This document shows positions 35,203-44,400 of a DNA stretch of 64,000 nucleotides, one piece after another. The notes beneath the pieces were generated by a model. It did no database searches. It saw only the letters and a program-made list of their open reading frames with translations, and was not told where the DNA came from. The DNA comes from Imperialibacter sp964351395 (GTDB lineage: Bacteria > Bacteroidota > Bacteroidia > Cytophagales > Cyclobacteriaceae), in NCBI GenBank assembly GCA_964351395.1, contig CAYGOF010000023.1, positions 1 to 64,000 of the forward strand, written 5' to 3'. How positions within the stretch are numbered: position 1 is the stretch's first letter; the number at the start of each line of letters is the position of its first letter. The position numbers and the translations under genes are program-made.

Positions 35203-36567
35203 ATGGCTAGAGATAACTGGGGAAGTAAGTTTGGTTTTGTGATGGCTGCCGCTGGTTCCGCAGTGGGATTGGGCAATATCTGGCGATTCCCGTACCTCAC
35301 GGGAGAGAACGGTGGAGGAGCCTTCGTTTTTGTTTATTTCATATGTATCCTCCTCGTGGGAGCACCATTGTTGTTCAACGAAATTGGCCTGGGGAGATTT
35401 TCCAGAAAAAACCCTGTTGGCGCTTTTCAAGACACTGGCGGAAGTAAACTGTGGGTATTTGGCGGCGGAGTGTTAGCCCTCTGCGTGAGTTTCTTCGTGC
35501 TTTCTTATTATGGCGTCATTGCTGGCTGGACCATCGGCTATATGTATACCGCTTTGTTTGATATACCCTTAGACTTTGATGCATTTCGCGCTAACCCATT
35601 AGCTATTCTTCCTCTTTTTGGTTTGTTCATGGCGGCCTCAACGTTAATTGTTCTTGGAGGTATTAGTGGAGGCATTGAAAAGGCCGCGAAAATTATGATG
35701 CCTGTTCTGTTTGTATTACTGATTGTGGTCATCATCAGAAGTGTGACGCTTCCTGGTGCCATGGCAGGCATTGAGTATTATCTGATCCCCGATTTTAGTA
35801 AAATTGGCGGCGGTACTATTCTTAGCGCGCTGGGGCAGGCTTTCTTTTCCATGAGTATCGGGTGGGGCATGATGATTACCTACGGTTCTTACTTGCCAAA
35901 AGACAGCAACATTGTGAGTGCTGGTTTGTGGGTAGGCATCATGGATACCGGCGTAGCCCTATTAGGGGGATTGATGATCTTCCCCGCTGTATTTGCCTTC
36001 GGTATGCAGCCCGATCAGGGGCCTACATTGGTGTTCAAGATTTTACCAGTGATTTTCGAATCGTTGCCGGCTGGCGGAAATATAATTGGAGCGTTTTTCT
36101 TCTTGCTGCTTTGTTTAGCGGCACTTACCTCTTCCATCGCTATGATAGAGGTGCCAGCCTCCTTTTTCATTGACAATAAAAATTGGAGCCGTAAAAAGGC
36201 GGCATGGGTTGTTGGAATTGCAGCCACGGTTGTGGGTCTTCCATCGGCGCTTTCAAGTGGGGGAGCAGATATTTTCAGTAATGTCTCCATCACTGTTTTT
36301 GGTAACACCTATGCCGGCGTGATGGACATCATGGATTTCTTTTTCGGAACGTTTTTCATCGTTATAGTGGCACTAATGACTTGCCTTTACACAGGCTGGA
36401 TCATGGATGTCACCAAGATTTCAGATGAAATCGCCGAAGGCGCACCATTCTTTAAAAAAGAGCTGGTTGGGGGCCTTACCCCAGCTGGCATTTGGAAGTT
36501 CTTCATCCGCTTTGTCTGTCCGGCGGTCATCGGCCTGGTGCTGATCAATATGATGGGAATATTCTAG
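35203..36567 (+). CDS. neurotransmitter:sodium symporter (NSS/SNF) family transporter
   Basis: 454 residues with about 11-12 helices. The unwound first helix is typical: AAAGSAVGLGNIWRFPYLTGENGGGAFVFVYF. It should use the sodium gradient to import an amino acid or similar amine (LeuT/MhsT-like); the substrate is not deducible. Gene stands alone. Confidence 0.93.
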   Translation: MARDNWGSKFGFVMAAAGSAVGLGNIWRFPYLTGENGGGAFVFVYFICILLVGAPLLFNEIGLGRFSRKNPVGAFQDTGGSKLWVFGGGVLALCVSFFVLSYYGVIAGWTIGYMYTALFDIPLDFDAFRANPLAILPLFGLFMAASTLIVLGGISGGIEKAAKIMMPVLFVLLIVVIIRSVTLPGAMAGIEYYLIPDFSKIGGGTILSALGQAFFSMSIGWGMMITYGSYLPKDSNIVSAGLWVGIMDTGVALLGGLMIFPAVFAFGMQPDQGPTLVFKILPVIFESLPAGGNIIGAFFFLLLCLAALTSSIAMIEVPASFFIDNKNWSRKKAAWVVGIAATVVGLPSALSSGGADIFSNVSITVFGNTYAGVMDIMDFFFGTFFIVIVALMTCLYTGWIMDVTKISDEIAEGAPFFKKELVGGLTPAGIWKFFIRFVCPAVIGLVLINMMGIF

Positions 36568-36582
36568 CAGGATTTAGAAGAC

Positions 36583-36607
36583 TGAGGCGTGGTTTCGCTA
36601 CGCCTCA
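36583..36607. terminator. terminator hairpin at convergent ends
   Basis: TGAGGCGT (36583-36590) pairs with ACGCCTCA (36600-36607), then ATTTTC on the plus strand. The hairpin overlaps the last codons and the TAG stop of the polyferredoxin gene. Confidence 0.6.
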
Positions 36608-38394
36608 ATTTTCACACTGTCGTTCCCGATCAAAATAGGCTGACCAAACCTGCCTTCTTCGTCTCTATTTTCCAGGTTAAGCACACCCCGGGGACATACA
36701 GACGAGCAAACACCACAACCTACACAGGAGGATCTGACAATGTTCTGTCCACGTTGTGCATACCAACGTACATCAATACCCATCTCACAATACGTGCTGC
36801 AATTGCCACAGCTTATGCACTGTCCACCATTCGTAGTGATGCGGAACCTGCTTTTAAAGCGCTGTACCAAACCAAGATACGCTGCTAGTGGACAGCCAAA
36901 GCGACACCAAACCCGGTTGCCCATCAATGGATAGAAGCCGGTACCTACTACGCCAGCAAAACCTGCACCTATATACACTCCATAAATCTCCCTCAGCGTG
37001 TAGCTATCGATCACGCCGAGCCATGAGTTGCCCGTCCAGTAAGTATAGAGTACACCGCCAGTCATAACTACCGAAAAGGCCAGCACGCCATGAATCATCC
37101 AGCGTTCTATTTTCCAAGCCTTCACTGATTTATCCGAAAGCTGACGAAAAGGGTCGCCCAGTGTCTCTGCTAAGCCCCCACAGCCGCATACCCAGGAGCA
37201 GTACCATCTCTTTCCGAAAAAATATACAAACACAGGCACAGCAATGATGATAAGCGCAATTCCCCAGCCTAGCATAAAAATGCCGAGACTTCCTGAAGAA
37301 ATCAGTTGATTGAGTTCGTTGTCAAAAAAGAAATCGTAATCGAGCGGCCATATGTTTTTAAAGTCAAAGTAGGGTTGATTGAGCCTAAGGAGTATTTCTG
37401 GAATAAGGAAGGCGAAGGATAATTGAAAGAACATCACGGAAATGGTCCTCATGATCTGGTACTTGCTGTGGCGATATTTCATGAACATCCGAACGCCCAT
37501 TACCAGGATACAAAGCGTATAAATAAATCCGTAAAGGAAAAACCTGCTGGCATCACTGTTTTTCAATAGCTGACTCACGGGGTCGACCATAATAATCCAC
37601 TCTGTCATATACTCCGGGAAGAAATAAAGGATGATATAAAACACAATCAGGAAGCTTCCCAGCATGATGCCCAGCCAGCCTTTGTTCTTCAGTGCACTAT
37701 GGAAAATACCATTGTTTTTGATGCCTGCCGGACCATCTAATTTGCTCTTAGGAAGCAAGTACATCATAGCGCCTACAATTGGCAATAGGTAGCAAAGAAG
37801 AAGGAAGAGACCCTGGTTGCTCTTGATTGGCCCGTAAGAAGCTAGCTTGGTGGCTTCGTAACGGATGTCACGGGCTTTATATTTATCGATGCCCATGTCG
37901 CTGATAATGCCATACTGGTTGATAGAATTTCCTACCGACATGAGGTCTTTTTTCAACGCTCCACGGCTATCATACTTTTTGCCATCGAGCCAGGTGCCAT
38001 ATTCCTCTATTTTCTTCCTTTTAACGATGGCACTAGCGTTTATCCGGGGGTATATATAGTCCAGCTTATCGAAAGTAAAAGTGTAGGGCGGACGCCCAAG
38101 TTCTCCTATCAGCAAATTGATTTCAGATTCTTTGATAGCATAAAGCATCATCTGTTGCCTGTTGTAGGTATTGATGCCTTTTTGTATTGCCCCCACAAAG
38201 CCGAAATTACTTCCATAAACCGTGTCGACAATCTCTGGGGTGAAGATGAGGATGCCTTCGGTTTTGCCATCATGATTAACGACTTTCTTAAAATCCTCCA
38301 GCGAGATTTTATAATCCGCCATCGAAAAGCTGGCAAGGAATATCCCAAAACCGATGATGAATAGCCCTAGTCCGGTAATTTGTATTGCTTTCAT
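36598..38394 (-). CDS. membrane polyferredoxin-like 4Fe-4S protein (NapH/NosR/RdxA-like)
   Basis: 598 residues. After a first helix comes a periplasmic-like domain (about 30-190) of unknown type; it is not an obvious FMN-binding domain. Then at least six membrane helices, with a WYCSWVCGCGG motif and VWCRFGCPLAA, the CxxxCP pattern of NosR/NapH. Two 4Fe-4S clusters follow: CISCGNCSTYC and CVGCGVCSSVC plus CP. It should carry electrons across the inner membrane. It lies 12 bp after the flavoprotein gene, an obvious electron-donor partner. Confidence 0.82.
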   Translation of the reverse strand: MKAIQITGLGLFIIGFGIFLASFSMADYKISLEDFKKVVNHDGKTEGILIFTPEIVDTVYGSNFGFVGAIQKGINTYNRQQMMLYAIKESEINLLIGELGRPPYTFTFDKLDYIYPRINASAIVKRKKIEEYGTWLDGKKYDSRGALKKDLMSVGNSINQYGIISDMGIDKYKARDIRYEATKLASYGPIKSNQGLFLLLCYLLPIVGAMMYLLPKSKLDGPAGIKNNGIFHSALKNKGWLGIMLGSFLIVFYIILYFFPEYMTEWIIMVDPVSQLLKNSDASRFFLYGFIYTLCILVMGVRMFMKYRHSKYQIMRTISVMFFQLSFAFLIPEILLRLNQPYFDFKNIWPLDYDFFFDNELNQLISSGSLGIFMLGWGIALIIIAVPVFVYFFGKRWYCSWVCGCGGLAETLGDPFRQLSDKSVKAWKIERWMIHGVLAFSVVMTGGVLYTYWTGNSWLGVIDSYTLREIYGVYIGAGFAGVVGTGFYPLMGNRVWCRFGCPLAAYLGLVQRFKSRFRITTNGGQCISCGNCSTYCEMGIDVRWYAQRGQNIVRSSCVGCGVCSSVCPRGVLNLENRDEEGRFGQPILIGNDSVKIEA

Positions 38395-38406
38395 TTTCTC
38401 ACTTTT

Positions 38407-39735
38407 TTAGAAAACACCAAATAGCTTCTTCTTTCTTTTTTTACTGATATCGAAATAGGGGAACTGAGCCGAAAATGCTGCCCTAATCTCCTGTTCGTGG
38501 GTGTTGAAGAATTCCGGGTCGAAATTGGCTGACTCCAGTCCATTCATCACCTCATCCACTTTTTTGCCTTTTCCGATCCATCGATCCCACACTTCATGTC
38601 GTTGACGAATTCCCATGGTATTCATTCCCAGCACCTGACCAGTGGCCTGATCAAAATTGATTCTCAGGCCTTTTTTTCCACCTGTATGCCCCCACCAAAA
38701 TGATTCAACGCCCTCTGGTGTTTTGGCTGGAACATTCCCGTAGGTTTGATATTCAATGTCTAGAAACTTAGCAGAATTGAACCAAACGCCGGGTAAATAG
38801 GTAGTTGGCTTGCCAGTAAGGGTTAAAGCAAGTGTTTCGCCCATCATTCGGCCGGTGTACCACACCTGTTCTGTCGCCTTCCTGTGAGGCAGTGGCTTCC
38901 TCAACTCCGCACAATCGCCAATTGCGTAAATATTTGGCAGATTGGTTTGCAGCCACTCATCTACCAGAATACCACGGCCGGTTTCTATGCCAGCTGATTT
39001 GGCCAGGTCAATATTAGCATGCACGCCGGCAGTGAGACCAATTATTTGACAAGGTATTTCTTCGCCAGTGCTTGTAACCACGGCGCAAGCCTTTCCATCC
39101 GACCCGGCTTTGATCTCTTTTAGTTCAGTATTGAGTTTGAGGGCTATATGATGCTCCGAAATATGTTTGTTGATCATCTCGGATTCTTCTGCTGGCAGAA
39201 CCAGGTCCCAAAAGCTTTGTTCACGAACAAGAAATGTAACGGCGATTTTTCTGGAGGCAAGCATTTCTGCCAGTTCAATTCCTATCAGTCCACCCCCAAC
39301 GATCACTGCCCTTTGGGCTCCGGCACTGTTTTTCTCTAGCGTTTCCAGGTCTTGATAGGAATACAGCCCTTGTACTCCTGGCAGGTCCTGCCCGGGCCAG
39401 CCAAACTTATTGGGTTGCGAGCCTGTGGCCAGCACCAGCTTGTCATAACTTAATTTTTTTCCCGACTTGAGTTGGATCCCCTTGGAGGCTGGATCCACTT
39501 TGTCGACATGGTCGAACACAAGGTCAATTTTATTTTTGGCCCAAAACCAATCTTCGTAAGGTTTGGTGTGCTCATATTTCATGTGGCCCATATAGATGTA
39601 CATAAGGGCTGTGCGGCTGAAGAAATGCTCAGTTTCACCAGAAATGACTGTTATTTGATCATTTCCCTGCTTTCTCACATGTCGGGCGCAGGTAATCCCT
39701 GCTATGCCGTTGCCAATGATAACGATGTGTGCCAT
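38407..39735 (-). CDS. NAD(P)H/FAD-dependent oxidoreductase
   Basis: 442 residues, pyridine nucleotide-disulfide oxidoreductase type. FAD site HIVIIGNGIAGITCARH, NAD site AVIVGGGLIGIELAEML, and IYAIGDCAEL for the FAD ribityl. It resembles the reductase modules of NirB or rubredoxin reductase, without a redox disulfide. A C-terminal 90-residue region (EVWDRWIGKGKKVDEV...) is extra. It probably reduces the downstream polyferredoxin; the final acceptor is unknown. Confidence 0.85.
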   Translation of the reverse strand: MAHIVIIGNGIAGITCARHVRKQGNDQITVISGETEHFFSRTALMYIYMGHMKYEHTKPYEDWFWAKNKIDLVFDHVDKVDPASKGIQLKSGKKLSYDKLVLATGSQPNKFGWPGQDLPGVQGLYSYQDLETLEKNSAGAQRAVIVGGGLIGIELAEMLASRKIAVTFLVREQSFWDLVLPAEESEMINKHISEHHIALKLNTELKEIKAGSDGKACAVVTSTGEEIPCQIIGLTAGVHANIDLAKSAGIETGRGILVDEWLQTNLPNIYAIGDCAELRKPLPHRKATEQVWYTGRMMGETLALTLTGKPTTYLPGVWFNSAKFLDIEYQTYGNVPAKTPEGVESFWWGHTGGKKGLRINFDQATGQVLGMNTMGIRQRHEVWDRWIGKGKKVDEVMNGLESANFDPEFFNTHEQEIRAAFSAQFPYFDISKKRKKKLFGVF

Positions 39736-40082
39736 AGTATATCTAAACTTACATCGGAGCAGCGCAACGTATTGTCGGTGCTACGACCGAATGAAGGGCT
39801 TAAGATACAAAAGCAGTTACTAGTTGTTAACAAAGAATTTTTGAACTTCTTGAATTCATTGTATGTATGGAGGTAGAATTGCAATAAAACCGCCCAAACC
39901 CATGATTCCAATGCCTTTGTTTGCGTTGTTCCATTTGCTCTAAGAAAGACAGTGATAGTGAACGATTGGCAAAGTGTCGATCCAAATCTATTTGCACTGA
40001 TACTTGAAACGGCCAACTTTTTTCAATGCCATATGCCTATTTGTTGCTCCTTTAGATAAAGAATGACCGGAAGTCGATAGCA
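39736..40082. other. intergenic region, 347 bp
   Basis: No gene, tRNA or riboswitch seen. The open frame on the minus strand here runs into the flavoprotein start and has no recognisable content. Confidence 0.4.
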
Positions 40083-41117
40083 CTAGGATCGCGGTGGAAT
40101 TGGCTCTTTGCTGTGCTTGTGCCCTGGTAAAAAGTCCAGAAGGCTTTCCAGGGAAAGAAAGCTTCGGTCTGCTGTCACCCACCGTGTGGTTTTTCCGTCA
40201 ATTTCGATGCTTAGTTGGATTGTTGCATGGGCATCGCCAGGTAAATAGCCATGTCTTTCCAATGCACGCTTTGTCCAATCATGGACCTCTGAGCTTCCAT
40301 GCAAAGAATAGGTAGTGCCTTCATTTGCCGGCAATATAACCCTGCCATTGAGCAGGTCAAACCCGAAGCCTTCGTGGTAAAGACTGTCCTCAAGCTGGCC
40401 GTTCAACGCAAGATCTTCGGGCAAGCCTTGCTGTAAGGGCGAGTTAAAATTGGTGAGCCATAGCCTGTCGGCAAACTCCATGGCCAGGTGCAAATCATGG
40501 GTCGAAACAATGACGGCTTTTCCTTTCGATACTGCCAGTTCCCTCAGTAGCATAAATATTTCAACACTATTGTTTAGATCAAGAAATGCGGTCGGTTCGT
40601 CGAGGATCATCAGCTCGCCGTCCTGGGCTAAAGCCCGGGCAATCATTACCTTTTGGTATTGTCCGTCGCTCAGTTCGCTCACCTTTTTTCCTAACAGGTA
40701 ATTCACTTTTGTAAGTGATACCGCCTCATCTACCATTTTCTTATCGTCGCCGGAAAGCAAGCCAAGCCAGCTGGTGTAAGGGTGTCGGCCGAGTGCTACG
40801 AGCTCATCAACAGTGAGGTTGCCACCGCCAATTTTTTCCGTTAGCACCAGGCTTATTTTCGTAGCGAGCTCCTGTATGCTGAACTTGTCGATGGGCCTGT
40901 CGTTGAGTAATACTTCGCCAGAAAGTGCTGGCTGCAGACCGGAAATGGTCCGAAGCAAGGTAGATTTACCCACTCCGTTTTGTCCCAGCAAGCAAACAAC
41001 CTCCCCTGGGTGTATTGCCAGATTGATGTCTTTTAAAAGAGGGGTCGGATGGCCTTTTACCATATATCCGACATTCAATTGCCGGAGTTTCATGATCGTT
41101 CTGTCCACAACAATCAT
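40083..41117 (-). CDS. btuD: FecCD/BtuCD-type ABC transporter ATP-binding protein
   Basis: 344 residues. The ATPase domain (about 1-255) has LLGQNGVGKSTLLR, LSDGQYQKVMIARAL (a DGQ variant of the signature) and LMILDEPTAFLDL. A C-terminal extension of about 90 residues is absent from usual BtuD/FecE proteins. It is encoded with the permease (4-bp overlap) and a substrate-binding lipoprotein. Cobalamin is the likely cargo from the nearby riboswitch-BtuB-BtuG set; a siderophore is the alternative. Confidence 0.8.
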   Translation of the reverse strand: MIVVDRTIMKLRQLNVGYMVKGHPTPLLKDINLAIHPGEVVCLLGQNGVGKSTLLRTISGLQPALSGEVLLNDRPIDKFSIQELATKISLVLTEKIGGGNLTVDELVALGRHPYTSWLGLLSGDDKKMVDEAVSLTKVNYLLGKKVSELSDGQYQKVMIARALAQDGELMILDEPTAFLDLNNSVEIFMLLRELAVSKGKAVIVSTHDLHLAMEFADRLWLTNFNSPLQQGLPEDLALNGQLEDSLYHEGFGFDLLNGRVILPANEGTTYSLHGSSEVHDWTKRALERHGYLPGDAHATIQLSIEIDGKTTRWVTADRSFLSLESLLDFLPGHKHSKEPIPPRS

Positions 41118-42169
41118 AATGAATACCTCATGTTTCGTTTACTCACAATGATCCAAATAACGATAGGGCCTCCCACCAATGAGGTGACGGCATTTATTGG
41201 CAATAGCTGAGATGTGCCAGGCAGCTGCGCGATAAGGTCGCATAGCAACATGGTGCCGGCTCCCATCAGACAAACCAAAGGAATAAGAAGCAGGTGGTTG
41301 GAGGTAGGGAACAGCATTCGTACCAAATGAGGAACCGCAATGCCTATGAAGGCGATAGGTCCACAAAAAGCAGTAACTGTACCGGCAAGCAGGCAAGTAC
41401 TGACAATAATGATCAGCCTTGCTCGCTTAATATTAAGGCCCATGCTTTTGGCATATTGTTCACCAAGTAACAGCACGTTCAACTGCTTGGCTGAGGCGAA
41501 TGAAAGCAGTAGGCCAACGATAATAACGGGTGCAAAAATTTGCATCTCCGCCCAGCTCAAGCCCCCAAGACTTCCAAACGACCAAAGCATATAGGCTTGT
41601 ATATCAGCTGCCTGACTGAAATATTGCATGATGCTGACCAGTGCCCCGGTTGTGCTGCTGAACATAAGTCCAACAATCAACAGGCTCATGGCATCTCTCA
41701 GCGATCGGGCTACGGTAATCACGGCGATCATCACCAAAATGGCACCCAGCGCTGCTGCAATAACCTGTGCACTGGCAAAAAGCTGGCTGCCCAATTGGTG
41801 AATACCTAACGATGTGCCGCCTAAAATAAGTAGCGCTGCACCTAAACTGGCACCAGAGCTGACACCTAAAACAAATGGTCCGGCAAGCGGATTTCTGAAT
41901 AGCGTTTGCATTTGCAGTCCGCTGATACCTAAGGCTGCTCCCACTAAAATGGCGGTCATGGCTTTGGGAAGCCGGAAGTTTAAAATGATTTCTTTCCAGG
42001 CCTCATTTTCAACAGACAGACCCATCACAATTTTAAGGGCGTCGAAAGTGGGAATGACGACAGACCCCACTGCCAGGCTGAGGAGAAAAAGCAACAGGAT
42101 AGCAATGATCAGCAGTACAAAGTACTTCCACCATTGTTTCCACGACTGTTGAATGAAATCCCTTAGCAT
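41114..42169 (-). CDS. btuC: FecCD/BtuC-family ABC permease
   Basis: 351 residues with about 10 helices and typical FecCD motifs: LRLPKAMTAILVG-like start, GLQMQTLFRNPLAGPFVLG, GPIAFIGIAVPHLVRML. It imports vitamin B12 or iron chelates across the inner membrane with the adjacent ATPase and binding lipoprotein. Start is 8 bp after the btuF-like stop. B12 is favoured by context. Confidence 0.85.
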   Translation of the reverse strand: MLRDFIQQSWKQWWKYFVLLIIAILLLFLLSLAVGSVVIPTFDALKIVMGLSVENEAWKEIILNFRLPKAMTAILVGAALGISGLQMQTLFRNPLAGPFVLGVSSGASLGAALLILGGTSLGIHQLGSQLFASAQVIAAALGAILVMIAVITVARSLRDAMSLLIVGLMFSSTTGALVSIMQYFSQAADIQAYMLWSFGSLGGLSWAEMQIFAPVIIVGLLLSFASAKQLNVLLLGEQYAKSMGLNIKRARLIIIVSTCLLAGTVTAFCGPIAFIGIAVPHLVRMLFPTSNHLLLIPLVCLMGAGTMLLCDLIAQLPGTSQLLPINAVTSLVGGPIVIWIIVSKRNMRYSL

Positions 42170-42177
42170 GCTACAGG

Positions 42178-43317
42178 TTAGGGTAATTTTCGATAAAAAT
42201 AAAGCTTGCGGTCTGGCAGTAGCTCAGGATGCATGATTTGAATGAGGTCTGCCAGCACGATATCGGGGCGGCTGTAGCCTTCTTCCAGGTAATTGTTGCC
42301 TCCTTTTTCTGACAACTGATTGTCATAATTGTAGACTTGCCCGGTTTTCCATGCATCAAACAAGGCATATCTACTTTCTTGTATTTTCATCTCATTGAGC
42401 GATGCGAAAGAAGCGACTCCGATCCAATATTCTGCTTTCAATGCTTTTTCGAAAACCGACTCGAAGCTTAACTCCAACCACCCATTTTCATCGTTCTCCT
42501 TCCATAGATAATCCCCACCTGCATCTTGAAAAAATGCGGTGCCATAATTTTTCCCGCCCGGCATAAACCATGTGTCCCCATACACCACGCCGGTAAGTAC
42601 CGTTGGTGTTGCCGTGGCTCCCTGAGCCGTTTCCTTTAGCCTCAGATAATTTTGCTCAATGGCAGAAAAAATGGAATCGGCCAGGTCGAGTTTACCAAAA
42701 AAGGCAGCCGTGAATTTAATCCACTCGGCACGGCCCAGCGGCGACGTCTCGAGGTAGTCGGCATTATAAAGCAGGCCAATGCCAGCTTGCATAAGTCTTT
42801 CATCAGTTGAACGATCACCACCCATGGAAAACGAAAAAACAGCTTCAGGCCTCAGCGCCAGGCACGACTCAAAATTAATACTATTGCCGTCTCCAATTTC
42901 CTTGAGCGTCCCTTTTTCAATCATCTCTAGGATGTCATGATCATAAATATAGTCGGCGTTGGCAAAGCCTTTCAAGCTTTCAGTTTCACCGAGCGACAAA
43001 AAATGGGGGAGGTGGGTAGTGCTGGTGGCTGCCACTTTGCGGAGTGGGACTTGTATCACCTGATAAGCGCCCATGTCGGCCTCGAGATTTGAATTCCTGT
43101 CAACCAATGCATACTTAATGGGTCGGGTTGCACCTTTCCATGGTTGCTTGACGGTCACTTCCGTCCAGCCAACATGAGCGGTAATATCAAGCCCTGTAGC
43201 GTACCTGATCGATGAAACTGAGGCTTCTGGTCCGGTAACTGCGTCGGCCTTTTTGCTTTCGCAAGACCCTATCAGTAAAAGTAAAAATGGCAACCCGATC
43301 AATAGTTTGTTGAACAT
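42178..43317 (-). CDS. btuF: BtuF-like substrate-binding lipoprotein
   Basis: 379 residues. Lipobox LLLIGSC19. The PF01497-type binding fold (about 85-345) has VAATSTTHLPHFLSLGE and an RPEAVFSFS segment. It delivers the ligand to the BtuC-like permease. First gene of the importer operon. It is longer than E. coli BtuF, like other Bacteroidota homologues. Cargo call rests on neighbours. Confidence 0.82.
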   Translation of the reverse strand: MFNKLLIGLPFLLLLIGSCESKKADAVTGPEASVSSIRYATGLDITAHVGWTEVTVKQPWKGATRPIKYALVDRNSNLEADMGAYQVIQVPLRKVAATSTTHLPHFLSLGETESLKGFANADYIYDHDILEMIEKGTLKEIGDGNSINFESCLALRPEAVFSFSMGGDRSTDERLMQAGIGLLYNADYLETSPLGRAEWIKFTAAFFGKLDLADSIFSAIEQNYLRLKETAQGATATPTVLTGVVYGDTWFMPGGKNYGTAFFQDAGGDYLWKENDENGWLELSFESVFEKALKAEYWIGVASFASLNEMKIQESRYALFDAWKTGQVYNYDNQLSEKGGNNYLEEGYSRPDIVLADLIQIMHPELLPDRKLYFYRKLP

Positions 43318-43325
43318 AAGTGCAC

Positions 43326-43362
43326 AAAACTAAAACAATCCGCCCCTTTTGGGAACGGATTG
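43326..43362 (-). terminator. terminator-like hairpin just upstream of btuF
   Basis: On the minus strand CAATCCG and CGGATTG flank CCC-AAAA-GGG, then TTTTAGTTTTG. It suits termination of the 153-residue gene upstream, but the T-run ends 8 bp from the btuF start, so it may also act as an attenuator. Confidence 0.6.
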
Positions 43363-43399
43363 CCTGATCATTTGGAATATTGTGTTTCAGTAGCCGATA

Positions 43400-43861
43400 C
43401 TACCTGATTTTATTTGCTCCAGCTAGCATGGTGGCGTATTCTCTTATTTCTTCATAGGTCTGTTTTTCCAGAATGGCTTTAGCATCACCAGATTTTGGAG
43501 GATTGTAGCTGCCCTTCGACTCCCACCATTGCATGGCGTGCTTTTTTGCCTGATCAGTATCGACATCAAACTGCTTGATACAAGTGTCGCATACTAGCCA
43601 GGTTTGGTCTTTTTCTGCCGTTTTTTCGAAAATGATCCCTCTCATTTTTGTGGCGTTCGCATCCTTTTGCTTAAAGTGGGCAGTTGTGTAGCCAAGTGTT
43701 TCGGGCTCTACCATCTTGTGGTCCCAGTACTCCTTAGAGCTTACCACTTCAGAAGTAGTCAGTGCATATCCTTCGTTGTATTCGAGAAGGGTTTTGCAAA
43801 TTTTACATTGAGAAACGGGCGTTTTTTCCTTTTTACCAAATAGCTTTCCAATAAACGACAT
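43400..43861 (-). CDS. hypothetical small cytoplasmic protein with two CxxC pairs
   Basis: 153 residues. CKIC (about 19-22) and CDTC (about 91-94) suggest a zinc site. No family recognised. No signal or membrane segment. A hairpin terminator separates it from btuF. Its link to B12 uptake is positional only. Confidence 0.65.
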   Translation of the reverse strand: MSFIGKLFGKKEKTPVSQCKICKTLLEYNEGYALTTSEVVSSKEYWDHKMVEPETLGYTTAHFKQKDANATKMRGIIFEKTAEKDQTWLVCDTCIKQFDVDTDQAKKHAMQWWESKGSYNPPKSGDAKAILEKQTYEEIREYATMLAGANKIR

Positions 43862-43914
43862 GTCAGTATTTTATAATTCTTGTTTTGGACCTCGACCAAT
43901 CTAATGACGCTTTT

Positions 43915-43937
43915 ATGCACGTTCGGGTTGCGTGCAT
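43915..43937. repeat. 7-bp inverted repeat upstream of the riboswitch
   Basis: ATGCACG (43915-43921) and CGTGCAT (43931-43937) flank a 9-nt loop in the divergent intergenic. No T-run; possibly an operator or part of a transcript end. Confidence 0.35.
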
Positions 43938-44069
43938 CGTTTAAATTTATTTTAAATATACCTCCAAAAGCGCTAAAGGTTACTTTCTAGCGAATTAAAA
44001 AGTGTTAAACAGATCTTTTTTAACAGATTCTTTCATCAGTCCGCCAATTATTACGTATTTCGCACCGAC

Positions 44070-44250
44070 CGTTGGTTTCTGCCACTACTGCTTCTAAGTG
44101 GTAGCAGAATTAAAAGGGAACCCCGTTAAAATCGGGGGCTGTCCCCGCAACTGTAAGCCTTTAAAGGCCTCTGTCATGAAGTCACTGTTCCGACAAATCG
44201 GGGTGGGAAGACGATAGAAGGGCCAGGCGAGCCAGGAGACCTGCCACAGT
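44070..44250 (+). promoter_or_regulatory. cobalamin (AdoCbl) riboswitch
   Basis: Class hallmarks are in order: TTAAAAGGGAA (about 44110), GGGGGCTGTCCCCGCAACTG (44133-44152, the B12 box core), GAAGTCACTG, GGGAAGACG and GAGCCAGGAGACCTGCC (about 44228-44244). It lies 150 bp upstream of the BtuB-like gene, and a downstream GGCCA/TGGCC hairpin (44298-44313) could be part of the expression platform. B12 should repress the downstream receptor genes. Confidence 0.95.
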
Positions 44251-44400
44251 CAAGCAATTCAAAGCTTTCGGGTGAAAAGCGGCGGATGATCTGAAAAGGC
44301 CATTTTTGTGGCCCCACATTTCATTCCACCTTATTCCCTCTACTGCTTTGAGTTAAGTTAACATACTGGCTTACCATAGCCGTTAATTTAATTCAAAGGG

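Noticed and set aside
43862..44069. Second riboswitch facing the importer genes
   Set aside because: No B12 box or matching core on the minus strand.
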